Shown: one piece after another, positions 27,403-35,434 of the stretch | Layout of the letters: the number at the start of each line of letters is the position of its first letter | Position numbering within the stretch: the stretch's first letter is position 1 | Assembly: GCF_003001815.1 (NCBI RefSeq) | Contig: NZ_PVMZ01000022.1 | Span: 124,001 to 188,000 of the forward strand | Direction: 5' to 3' | DNA length: 64,000 nucleotides | Source of the DNA: Actinoplanes italicus | GTDB lineage: Bacteria > Actinomycetota > Actinomycetes > Mycobacteriales > Micromonosporaceae | Notes under the pieces: model-generated | The model's database searches: none | Seen by the model: only the letters and a program-made list of their open reading frames with translations | Told to the model about the DNA's origin: nothing | Translations under genes and position numbers: made by a program

Positions 27403-27699
27403 GTGCGGCGCCGCCGGCCGTGGCGTCGGGAACAGTCGTGGGATCGGGTGCCCGACGTGCGGGTCGACAGCGTGGACGGGCCGGTCACCCAGCGAGCGGC
27501 GATGCTGTCCGCGCTGAGCGCGCTGACATCCCGGCAGAGGGCGGTCATCGTCCTGCGGTTCTTCTGCGACCTGTCGGTCGAACAGGCGGCCGTCGAGCTG
27601 AATTGCACGGCGGGCACGGTCAAGAGCCAAACCTCGAAAGCACTGCAGGCGATGCGTACGGCGATGACAGGCGAGGAGGCGGAGGTCCACCGTGGATGA
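27403..27699 (+). pseudogene. ECF sigma factor remnant (SigE-like, region 4)
   Basis: The frame gives the inter-domain linker (RRRRPWRREQSWDR) and a complete region 4 (LTSRQRAVIVLRFFCDLSVE, then LNCTAGTVKSQTSKALQAMR), as in actinobacterial SigE-family ECF factors. Region 2, which binds core polymerase and the -10 element, is missing; a stop lies in frame shortly upstream. It cannot act as a sigma factor. Its stop overlaps the start of the partner remnant, preserving the usual sigma/anti-sigma gene order. Confidence 0.7.
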
Positions 27700-28254
27700 C
27701 CTGACAACCCTGCTGCGTACGGCGAGCGACGACGCGCCGCCGACCCGCATTCGTCGCTTCCCTCGTACCTCCCGGATCGGAACCTGCCGCCGTCAGCCGA
27801 GGCACCCGAAGCCGCCGTCCAGCGGCTGACCGCGGCGTTGCCCGGACTGGTGCCGTCCGGTGCCAGGCCGTTCCATCCGGACCGGTGCTCGCGGGTGGAG
27901 TTCTACTACGAACGGAAGTCAGCCGACTACCGGATGACCGCACGGGTAGGCACCGGCCGGGGCGAGTATTCGCTGGCCGTGGGGCTGAGCATCGCCGGGC
28001 CGGCCATCACCGCGCACTGCCTCAACGGTGCAGGCGAGGACTGCACCCGCACCGACGTTCCGGGTGGCTCGGTGGCGATGGCGGACCTGGTGCGCCTCGG
28101 CAGCTCGCCCACTGACTGGCAACGCAGCGTCACGGTGTTCCGGCCGGACAAGACGGTCGCGCTGCTCGTGGTGATCGGACGCCGCGACGCCCTGCCCAGC
28201 CCCGCACAGCTGACCGCCATCGGCGCCGCCCCCGCTCTGACCCTGCACCCCTGA
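27692..28254 (+). pseudogene. Broken partner protein of the ECF remnant
   Basis: The GTG at 27692 begins VDDLTTLLRTASDDAPPTRI, the typical start of the small membrane proteins encoded after SigE-type factors. This frame soon closes. A second frame, one step away, carries a coherent C-terminal part (FHPDRCSRVEFYYERKSADY ... GRGEYSLAVGLSIAGPAITAH) to the stop at 28254. The membrane segment expected between them is absent. An internal deletion with frameshift is the simplest reading. Confidence 0.6.
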
Positions 28255-28325
28255 CCCTCGCCCGCTTCCGTACCCGCAATCTGTCGTGGAGTTTCTTGTC
28301 GTACCGTCATGCCACACTCCCGCCC

Positions 28326-28729
28326 ATGATTCAGATCGTCATGGGGGCGTTGATTCGCGAAGGTCGGATCCTGCTCGTGCACCGAAGTCCGGCCCGTCCT
28401 GTCTACCCGGACATGTGGGGCTTGGGCGGGGCCACATGGAGCCGGGCGAGACAGAGCTGGCCGCGCTCGCCAGGGAGCTGGACGAGGAACTGGACGTGCG
28501 GATAGAGCCAGGCTCGGCGATGCACCTGTGCCGGCTGCAGGTGGGCCGCGGAGAGGAATCCGTGCACTTCAGCGCCTGGATTGTGCGGGACTGGGAGGGG
28601 ACACCGACGAACGCCGCCCCCGAAGAACACGACGAGATCCGCTGGTTCCGGTCCGAGGAGCTACCTCCGCTCACCCACGAACCCGTACGTACGGCGGTGA
28701 TGGAGGCGATGCGGGGTGCCCGCGCCTGA
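28326..28729 (+). pseudogene. Nudix hydrolase gene with frameshift in the Nudix box
   Basis: The first frame reads MIQIVMGALIREGRILLVHR and then PVYPDMWGLGG. At the GGGG run near 28427-28431 the frame must shift by one base to continue as HMEPGETELAALARELDEEL and on to 28729. Together they give a normal-length Nudix protein of about 134 residues with the box G-x5-E-x7-REL-x-EE. These enzymes hydrolyse nucleoside diphosphates linked to other groups. A true mutation or a base error in the G-run cannot be told apart from one sequence. Confidence 0.75.
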
Positions 28730-29107
28730 ACCACACGCTCAGGACCACCGCTGTCGACGCCCTCGACGCAGGCGTGACCAGCATCGAGGCGTCGCGGCCT
28801 CAAGACCCGCGGCCACCCACCCAGTCGTGCGCGGTTGTCACCTGCCTTGCGGCTGCAGGTCATCAAGGTGCCCGAGGAAGTGCAGCCGCGAGCGCCGCAG
28901 GGGCGCAGAACGCGATCGAAGCCGGCCGTCGGCAGTCAGCTGACAGATAGCTGGGAACTTTCCGGGGCTGTGCGACGACTACTGCGATGACCTGCACAAC
29001 GTGGTGCCGGTCACTCGACGTCACTGCCGGGGAGCCGGCACGTCGACTGTTACCCCCGGATGCCGGCGCACCCAGCGCGCCGCCGACACCCCTCACGAGG
29101 ACAGCCG
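28730..29107. other. Intergenic region, nothing recognised
   Basis: About 380 bases between the Nudix gene and the PepSY gene. No gene-like frame or repeat was seen. The right end holds the ribosome-binding site GAGG for the gene at 29108. Confidence 0.5.
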
Positions 29108-30577
29108 ATGGCCATCACCCCCGAAGTCACCGAGCCGGCGCCGCCGGTCGAGGCCGCGGCCGCGGCACGCCGGCCGGCGAACGCCCGTAGTTTCGGTCCG
29201 CTGCTGCTGCGCCTGCACTTCTACGCCGGCATCCTGGTCGCCCCGTTCATCCTGATCGCGGCGACGACCGGGTTCCTGTTCACCCTGGTCCCCACCCTGG
29301 ACAAGGTCGTCTACTCGACCGAGCTGGTCGTCGACAACCCGGGCGACACGACGGTGCCGGTGTCGCAGCAGGTGGAGGCCGCTCGCGCCACCCATCCCGA
29401 GGGCGACTTCATCGGCGTACGGGTCGGTGAAGGCGACGCGACCACACAGGTGGACTTCACGTCGCCGGACCTCAGCGAGGAGTCCGAGCTGGTCCACACC
29501 GTGTACGTCGACCCGTACACGGCGAGGGTGACCGGGCAGCTGACCACGTGGTGGACGGCGACGCCCCTGAACACGTGGCTGGACACGTTCCACCGTGACC
29601 TGCACCTGGGCAAGACCGGCGAGCTGTACTCGGAGCTCGCCGCGAGCTGGCTGTGGGTGCTGGCGCTGGGTGGTGTGGTCCTGTGGTGGCGGCGTCAGCG
29701 CGGCAACCGCACCGCCCGCCGTCTGCTCGCCCCGGAGCTGGCCGCGAAGAAGGGCGTGCGCCGCAGCCGCAGCTGGCATGCCGCCACCGGCATCTGGCTC
29801 TCCGTCGGGCTGCTGATCCTGTCGGCGACCGGCCTGACCTGGTCCGGCTACGCGGGCGCCAACTTCGGTGCCGCGCTGGACGCGATGAAGGGCAACCGGC
29901 CGTACGTGACGACCGAGATCGGCGCGGCGGCGGCCCCGGCCGAGGGCGGCGGGCACCACAGCGAGGGTGGTGCGGCGCCGGAGACTCCCATCGACCCGGC
30001 CGCCGTCGACACCGTCCTGAACGGGGCACGTACCGCCGGGATCGACGGGCCGGTGCAGATCACCCCGCCCGCCGACAGTGCGAGCGCGTGGAGTGTCACC
30101 GAGACCGACAACGTGTGGCCGGTCCGCTTCGACAGCGTCGCCGTCGACACGACCGGCAAGGTCACCGACCAGGTGAGCTTCGCGGACTGGCCGCTGCTGG
30201 CGAAATTGACCTCGTGGGGCGTACAGGCGCACATGGGTCTGCTCTTCGGCCTTTTCAACCAGATCATCCTGGCCCTGCTCGCCATCGGGCTGATCAGCGT
30301 GATCGTGTGGGGTTACCGGATGTGGTGGCAGCGGCGCCCCACCCGCGTCGGCCGTCGTGCCCTCGCCGGTGCCCCGCCGGCCCGTGGCGCCTGGCAGCAG
30401 CTGCCGGCCTGGGGCATCGTCGTCGGTGTGCCGGTCGTGTTCGCGATCGCGTGGGCGCTGCCGCTGCTCGGCATCCCGCTGCTGGCGTTCCTCGTCTTCG
30501 ATCTGCTGCTCGGCGTGGTCCGGAGGAACCGGAAGCGGCCGGAGGTGCCGGTCTCGCCCGCGCCTGCCGGAAGCTGA
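29108..30577 (+). CDS. PepSY-domain membrane protein (PiuB-like)
   Basis: A 489-residue inner-membrane protein with about four to five spans. The first is FYAGILVAPFILIAATTGFLF, followed by PepSY-type extracellular segments (VYVDPYTARVTGQLTTWWTA, FHRDLHLGKTGELYSELAASW). His and Asp residues sit near the membrane face, and GLINQ-like spans lie toward the C-terminus. PiuB-like proteins are linked to iron or siderophore reduction; in actinobacteria they often adjoin copper genes. A His-rich loop (GGGHHSEGGA) could bind metal. It converges on the CopC-DyP-PCuAC operon, which supports a metal role (inference). Confidence 0.85.
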   Translation: MAITPEVTEPAPPVEAAAAARRPANARSFGPLLLRLHFYAGILVAPFILIAATTGFLFTLVPTLDKVVYSTELVVDNPGDTTVPVSQQVEAARATHPEGDFIGVRVGEGDATTQVDFTSPDLSEESELVHTVYVDPYTARVTGQLTTWWTATPLNTWLDTFHRDLHLGKTGELYSELAASWLWVLALGGVVLWWRRQRGNRTARRLLAPELAAKKGVRRSRSWHAATGIWLSVGLLILSATGLTWSGYAGANFGAALDAMKGNRPYVTTEIGAAAAPAEGGGHHSEGGAAPETPIDPAAVDTVLNGARTAGIDGPVQITPPADSASAWSVTETDNVWPVRFDSVAVDTTGKVTDQVSFADWPLLAKLTSWGVQAHMGLLFGLFNQIILALLAIGLISVIVWGYRMWWQRRPTRVGRRALAGAPPARGAWQQLPAWGIVVGVPVVFAIAWALPLLGIPLLAFLVFDLLLGVVRRNRKRPEVPVSPAPAGS

Positions 30578-30578
30578 T

Positions 30579-30620
30579 CCGGAACGCCCGGCCCCTCGAC
30601 GACGGGGCCGGGTGTTCCGG
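30579..30620. terminator. Strong hairpin after PepSY gene
   Basis: A 17-bp stem (CCGGAACGCCCGGCCCC pairing with GGGGCCGGGTGTTCCGG, one G-T pair) begins two bases after the stop at 30577. It probably terminates the PepSY transcript. Confidence 0.8.
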
Positions 30621-30744
30621 CTTCACGCACCGGCCAGGATCGCCAGCAGGACACCGGGAAACCGCCGTTACACCTCGGTCGGCCGCACCGGCTCGCCGAG
30701 GGCTTCGAGCATCGAGCGCTGCTTTCTCCGGCGCGGCGGTGCGT

Positions 30745-31287
30745 TCAGTTCCCGGCCTGCGGTGACGAGCGTCGCCGGCCGGACAGGTACAGCCCGGCGC
30801 CGAGAGCTGCCAGCAGGACGGTCCCGGCACCGACGCCGATCAGCGGACCGTTGGATCCGCCGTCCTCGCCGCCGGACGCCGGTGCGGCAGCCGCGGACGG
30901 CGGCGCCGGGACGGCGGGAGGCAGGTTCGGGTCGGCGAGAGTGAACGGGTAGGAGCCCTGCACGGTGTGGCCGTCGACCGACACCACCCGGTACGCCACC
31001 GTGTACGTGCCGTTGCTCCACGTCCCGGTCAGCGTGAGCGTGACGCGCTTGTCGTCGACCACTGCCGGGGAGGCCGCGACCCGCTGTCGTGCCGGGTCAC
31101 TGACGACGATCGTGGTGAAGTCCGGTCTGAGGCGCTCGTTGAAACCCAGCGTCACGGCGGCCGGTGCCACGGTGAGGGTGAGATCCTTCGCGGGGTCGGC
31201 GAACATGAGCTGAGCGTGGGCCCACGCCGGGGTGCCCGGCGCCGTGACCGCGAGCACCGCCGCGATCACGGCGGCCAGGCGTTTCAC
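30745..31287 (-). CDS. CopC-domain copper-resistance protein, membrane-anchored
   Basis: A 180-residue exported protein. A signal peptide ends at WAHAQ, so mature CopC starts with the copper-binding His. The CopC fold follows (GFNERLRPDFTTIVV ... YRVVSVDGHTVQGSYPF, with the second His in DGH). After a Pro/Ala linker, a C-terminal span (IGVGAGTVLLAALGAGLYLS) anchors it. It binds copper outside the membrane. Its GTG start overlaps the DyP stop (GTGA), so it is made together with the peroxidase. Confidence 0.9.
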   Translation of the reverse strand: MKRLAAVIAAVLAVTAPGTPAWAHAQLMFADPAKDLTLTVAPAAVTLGFNERLRPDFTTIVVSDPARQRVAASPAVVDDKRVTLTLTGTWSNGTYTVAYRVVSVDGHTVQGSYPFTLADPNLPPAVPAPPSAAAAPASGGEDGGSNGPLIGVGAGTVLLAALGAGLYLSGRRRSSPQAGN

Positions 31288-32441
31288 GCCAGCACCTGCT
31301 CGCCGATCCAGCCATCCTCGGCGCAGCCGGGCGGGACCGCGAAGACAGCCGACCCGATCGGCGTGATCCATTCGTTGAGCAGGTCCTTCTCAGCGAGACG
31401 TTTCTGGATGGGCACGAACTGCTCGACGATGTCACGCTGATACGCCGCGAAGATGAGCCCGCAGTCCGGAACGCCGGAGGCATCCGGAACACCGTCATAG
31501 TTGTACGGCCGTCGCAGGATCTTCAGACGCGGATCTTCGACACGGGCGCGGGTGACGTGCGAGAAGTCCGGAATCTTCGGCAGGCCGGTCTCGTCCAGGA
31601 CGGCGAAGTCGGGCCTGTCGTGCTCGAGCGTGCCGCTCAGCGGCGCCCCGGACTCCATGCGCCGGCCGACGGCAAGCTCCTTGTCGGTGACCGACAGTTT
31701 GTCCCAGGTCTCCATCTCCGCGCGGACCCGGCGCACCACGAGCGTGCTGGAGCCGTCCGGGTTCCACACCGCCGGGTCGATCTCGCCGCCACGCGGATTG
31801 GCGGTACCGTCCAGCTGGCCCATCACGTTGCGCTGGGTGTGCTCGGGCGACTGCACTCCCGGGCTGCGCCGGAATCCCTGCTGCACCCAGCGCACGGCGG
31901 CGAACGGCCGGGCATCCTTGATCATCATGCGCTGGGTGTGCGCGACCGTGAGCGGGTCGTCGGCGCAGATCTGCAGCAGCAGATCACCGCCGGACCAGCG
32001 GGACTGCAGCCGGTCGATCGAGAACTTCGGCAGGTCGGCGACCGGGGACGGCAGGCGTGCCGCCCGGTAGAGGCCGGGACCGAATCCGAACGTGACGGTC
32101 AGCCGGGCCGGCAGGACGGCCAGGGTCGCGTCGGTGTCGCCCAGGGCCGGGACGCCCTGAGTGAGACGGGCAGCGTCGTCGGTGAGCAGGCGCATCATCC
32201 GGCCCAGCGCGGCGCGGTCGGCGCCGGGCGCCAGGGTGAAAGCGGCGAACGCGGCGTGCGCGGGCGGATCCTGGGCCACACCGGCCTGCCGCGGACCGTG
32301 GAACGCGACGGTGGCCGTGCCGGTGTCGTCGGCTGCGGTGGCGGCGGTGGCCGGTGCGGCGGCGGCGACCTGGCCGAGGCCGGCGGCCGCACCGCCGGTG
32401 AGCAGGCCGCGCCTGCTCACCGAAGGTGGCTTGAGTGTCAC
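31284..32441 (-). CDS. DyP-type (EfeB-like) haem peroxidase, Tat-exported
   Basis: A 385-residue peroxidase. The start (MTLKPPSVSRRGLLTGGAAA) is a twin-arginine signal, so it folds with haem before export. The DyP hallmark GxxDG is present (MGQLDGTANPRGG, with the catalytic Asp), and the C-terminal part shows RDIVEQFVPIQKRLAEKDLL. EfeB proteins take part in iron uptake or detoxify peroxide. Here the placement between PCuAC and CopC suggests a role in copper or redox stress. The GTG start overlaps the upstream stop and its own stop overlaps the next start, so three genes are coupled. Confidence 0.92.
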   Translation of the reverse strand: MTLKPPSVSRRGLLTGGAAAGLGQVAAAAPATAATAADDTGTATVAFHGPRQAGVAQDPPAHAAFAAFTLAPGADRAALGRMMRLLTDDAARLTQGVPALGDTDATLAVLPARLTVTFGFGPGLYRAARLPSPVADLPKFSIDRLQSRWSGGDLLLQICADDPLTVAHTQRMMIKDARPFAAVRWVQQGFRRSPGVQSPEHTQRNVMGQLDGTANPRGGEIDPAVWNPDGSSTLVVRRVRAEMETWDKLSVTDKELAVGRRMESGAPLSGTLEHDRPDFAVLDETGLPKIPDFSHVTRARVEDPRLKILRRPYNYDGVPDASGVPDCGLIFAAYQRDIVEQFVPIQKRLAEKDLLNEWITPIGSAVFAVPPGCAEDGWIGEQVLA

Positions 32442-33028
32442 GGCGCCATGCTGCCCATCGGCATGCCGGACGGCGAGCCGTGGCCGGGCGCGTAGCTCTC
32501 CTCGGCTCCCGCGAAGGGCTTGGCGATCGCGGCGAACGGCACGGTCGTACCGTCGGCGAGTTTGAGGGTGAAGGTCACCTCGTCGCCGGCCTTGATCTCC
32601 GCGGCCGGCTTCATCAGCATCAGGTGGTCGCCGCCCGGAGCCAGTTCGTGGCTGCCGCCGGCCTTGATGACGAAGCCGCCCTTCTTCTCCTGCATGACCA
32701 TCTTGCCGTCCTGCATGGCCATCTCGTGCAGCTCCATCGGGGAGGCCGGCGACTCGACCCCGGTCACCGTGATGTCGGCGGCGGTGGCGTTGACCAGCGT
32801 CCCGAACGCCGCCGTCATCTCGCCTGCCGGGGCGGCCTTGACCCACGGATCCTTGATCGTCAACACGGACGCCGCAGCCGAGGGGGCCTGGCTCGGCGTC
32901 GTGCCCCCGCCGGCGGCGGTCTTTTCTTCGCCGCCGCATCCGGCCAGCGAGCCGGCGGTCAGGAGGCCGGCCAGCACGACCGACGCGACAGTGCGCCGCC
33001 GGGAACCGGAGAGGAAGGTGAGTCGCAT
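32438..33028 (-). CDS. PCuAC copper-chaperone lipoprotein
   Basis: A 196-residue lipoprotein (lipobox LAGC, Cys at about 31) of the PCuAC/DUF461 family. The copper motif H-M-x10-M-x21-H-x-M is readable: ELHEMAMQDGKMVMQ followed by ELAPGGDHLMLM. The tail is Met/His-rich (APGHGSPSGMPMGSMAP) and could bind additional copper. Known members hand copper to cytochrome oxidase CuA or scavenge it. It is the first gene of the coupled operon. The ribosome-binding site before ATG 33028 is weak. Confidence 0.9.
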   Translation of the reverse strand: MRLTFLSGSRRRTVASVVLAGLLTAGSLAGCGGEEKTAAGGGTTPSQAPSAAASVLTIKDPWVKAAPAGEMTAAFGTLVNATAADITVTGVESPASPMELHEMAMQDGKMVMQEKKGGFVIKAGGSHELAPGGDHLMLMKPAAEIKAGDEVTFTLKLADGTTVPFAAIAKPFAGAEESYAPGHGSPSGMPMGSMAP

Positions 33029-33302
33029 GATGCCCGTTTCGTTGAAGGGTGTTTGTTCATTGGTGCGGCGCCGGGCCCCGGCCAGTTCCCGGCAAGACCG
33101 AAAATCTTCATCGGCGTCGCCGCGCGAGGGTGAGCACCAGCGCGAAACCGGCCGCCGGCAGCCCGTGCGTGGCGAGCCGGTCGTTGTGATCTTCTTTATG
33201 GCGAGCACGTTCCGGGAACCGCAGCGGCCGGTGCGACGACTGTTACGACGTGCCATTCAAAGAGACGGGCCGTACGCGAACACGCGCAGCGCTGGTGGTC
33301 GC

Positions 33303-33866
33303 ATGGTGACCGCCGATGTTCTCGCTTCGCTGGTCGACGACGCCGTCCGGGGAAGCAGTCAGGCGATCACCGCGCTCGTGCACGCCACCCGGCGTGACCT
33401 GATGCGCTTTCTCACCACGCTGGCGCCGGCCGGTGACGTGGAGGATCTGGTCCAGGAGACCTACATGCGCATGTTCCGTGCGCTGCCCGGGTTCGCCGGA
33501 CGGTCCTCGGTACGCACGTGGCTGTTCGCCATCGCCCGCCGGGTCGCCGCCGACCACGCCCGATACACCTCCCGGCGGCCGCGCCCGGCGGCCCTGCCCG
33601 ACTGGGAAGCCGCTGCGGAGTCGGCCTTCCGTCCGGGTAGTCCTCGATTCGAGGAGCAGCAGGCGCTCACCGATCTGATCGGATCCCTGTCGCCGGAACG
33701 GCGGGACGCCTTCGTGCTGACACAGATCGCGCATCTGTCGTACGCCGAGGCCGCCGAGGTGATCGGCTGCCCGATCGGGACGGTCCGTTCCCGGGTCGCG
33801 CGCGCCCGCGACGATCTGATCATCGCGATGAGCGACGGGCAGTCCGGCCGCACCGTGGCCGGATGA
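33303..33866 (+). CDS. ECF-family RNA polymerase sigma factor
   Basis: A 187-residue sigma factor transcribed away from the copper operon. Region 2 is present (DVEDLVQETYMRMFRALPGF, RTWLFAIARRVAADHAR) and so is region 4 (LSPERRDAFVLTQIAHLSYAEAAEV ... GTVRSRVARARDDLI). No anti-sigma gene follows; the next gene converges. Divergent placement makes control of the copper/DyP operon plausible. The ATG at 33303 is chosen because residues before it look non-coding, though the frame is open far upstream. Confidence 0.88.
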   Translation: MVTADVLASLVDDAVRGSSQAITALVHATRRDLMRFLTTLAPAGDVEDLVQETYMRMFRALPGFAGRSSVRTWLFAIARRVAADHARYTSRRPRPAALPDWEAAAESAFRPGSPRFEEQQALTDLIGSLSPERRDAFVLTQIAHLSYAEAAEVIGCPIGTVRSRVARARDDLIIAMSDGQSGRTVAG

Positions 33867-33924
33867 CCTCGGGAGCGAGACCTGCGGCGGCCCTTCCTGG
33901 CCGAGTCGACGTCAGCGGTGTCGT

Positions 33925-35091
33925 CTACCCCTGCGGCCGCTGCGGGCTTGTGGACGAAGCCGCACAGTCATCGCAGGCCGGCAGCGTGAGGCAGGCGGTG
34001 AACCCCTCGTCTGGTGTGCTGGCCAGCTCCAGCGCTCCGCCGTGGGATTCGGCGATGCCCCGGCTCACCGACAGGCCCAGGCCCAGGCCGGGGATCTGGG
34101 CGTCCCGGGCGTGGGCGCCGCGCATGAACGGTGTGCCGAGCATGGCGAGTTCATCCTGGTCGACTCCCGGCCCACCGTCGCGGACGGTGACGGCTGGCGA
34201 CGGCCCGGCGCTGACCGTGACGGCGACCGGCTGGTCGCCGTCGCTGAATCGCAGCGCGTTGCTCAGCAGGTGCTCGACCGCGATCTGAACGAGGCGGGCA
34301 TCCGCCCTCACCGGAACCGGGCTTGCCGGAACACATACCTGCAGACGGTCGTCGGGATCCCCCACGGCGGCGGCCGCACGTGACACGATGACGGAGAGGT
34401 CGATGGCCCGGCGCTCCCCGGTGAGCTTGTCCTGCTGCAGACTCGCCGCGTGCAGCAGGTTCTCCACCGTGCGGCACAGCCGATCGGTGTTGCGCCGGAT
34501 CGCGTCGATGCGGCGCTCGAATCCGGGCGCGATCGCCTGGGGCATGTCGGTGAGGATCTCGACGGAGCCGACGATGTTGGCCAGCGGCGTACGGATCTCA
34601 TGGGAGACCGCCAGGACGACATCGTCGTGGCCGGCAGCCGCCGGGAACGGCTGATGCGCTGCCCGGTGCCGCAGCCGGGTCTCCTCGTCGACACGATGAG
34701 CGATCGCGCCCAGCAGGCATCCGATCGCCTCGCCGTCGCGGCGCGGCACGTCGTCGAAGACGCAGAGTGCTCCCACGACCTGGCCTTCGTGATGCAGCGG
34801 CACCGCCGCCGCGAACCGCACATGCGCAACACCGGTGACGTCGTCGATCACGGTGTCCCGGCCGCCGGTCATCACGTGTTGCCATAGCGTCGCCGGGATC
34901 TCCGCGGGGTTGTCGATGCCGTGAGTGGCGATGACCTCGGCAACGGCCGCCACGACGATGAGGGCCATCGGCGCCCGGCAGGCCCGCGAGACGAGGTCCA
35001 GCAGCTGCGGCACGTCCGACATGGCAGCCAGATATCGGCCCGCGGCTGCCCGCCGGGCACCGACCGGGCCGGGCACTGTCGTGACCGTCAT
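33925..35091 (-). CDS. GAF-domain sensor histidine kinase, soluble
   Basis: A 388-residue kinase. The ATG follows GGAGGAG seven bases upstream. A GAF domain occupies about residues 20-150 (VIATHGIDNPAEIPA ... VGALCVFDDVPR), then a HisKA dimer with the phospho-His in AVSHEIRTPLANIVGSVEIL and an ATPase with N, G1 and G2 boxes (LLSNALRFS, VRDGGPGVDQDE, GLGLGLSVSRGIAESHGG). No membrane span is visible, so it senses an internal signal. No response regulator is adjacent; the Rcp-like regulator at 20219 is one possible partner (inference). Confidence 0.9.
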   Translation of the reverse strand: MTVTTVPGPVGARRAAAGRYLAAMSDVPQLLDLVSRACRAPMALIVVAAVAEVIATHGIDNPAEIPATLWQHVMTGGRDTVIDDVTGVAHVRFAAAVPLHHEGQVVGALCVFDDVPRRDGEAIGCLLGAIAHRVDEETRLRHRAAHQPFPAAAGHDDVVLAVSHEIRTPLANIVGSVEILTDMPQAIAPGFERRIDAIRRNTDRLCRTVENLLHAASLQQDKLTGERRAIDLSVIVSRAAAAVGDPDDRLQVCVPASPVPVRADARLVQIAVEHLLSNALRFSDGDQPVAVTVSAGPSPAVTVRDGGPGVDQDELAMLGTPFMRGAHARDAQIPGLGLGLSVSRGIAESHGGALELASTPDEGFTACLTLPACDDCAASSTSPQRPQG

Positions 35092-35434
35092 CCGGGTTCT
35101 CCTCCGCGCCTGCATTTCGCCGGGCAAACCGACGGTACAAACAATCGGCCCTTCACCAGGCGTTCTTACCCCGGTTCGCCGTTGTGGCCCGGGTGTGACG
35201 CCGGCGCATGCGCCGGGACCGCTTGCACCGGGCAGGCCTCGAGCCGACGACACGGTCGGCAGGGCCATCCCCACCGGCCCGTTTCGACGAGATTTCCCAT
35301 GCGCGGGCATGCCGCCGCTGATCGGCCTAGCCTCGGAACCATGGGCACCTCCGGCCACGTTCAGCTGCGCGAACCCGTCGCGACAGTCGTGGATCGGCGG
35401 GCAGCCCGCGCCGGTGCAGAGGAGGCCGTGCCGA
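35092..35434. other. Divergent promoter region between kinase and chemoreceptor
   Basis: About 340 bases with no gene-like frame. The ribosome-binding site GGAGG for the chemoreceptor gene lies at the right end. No clear repeat or consensus promoter was recognised. Confidence 0.5.
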
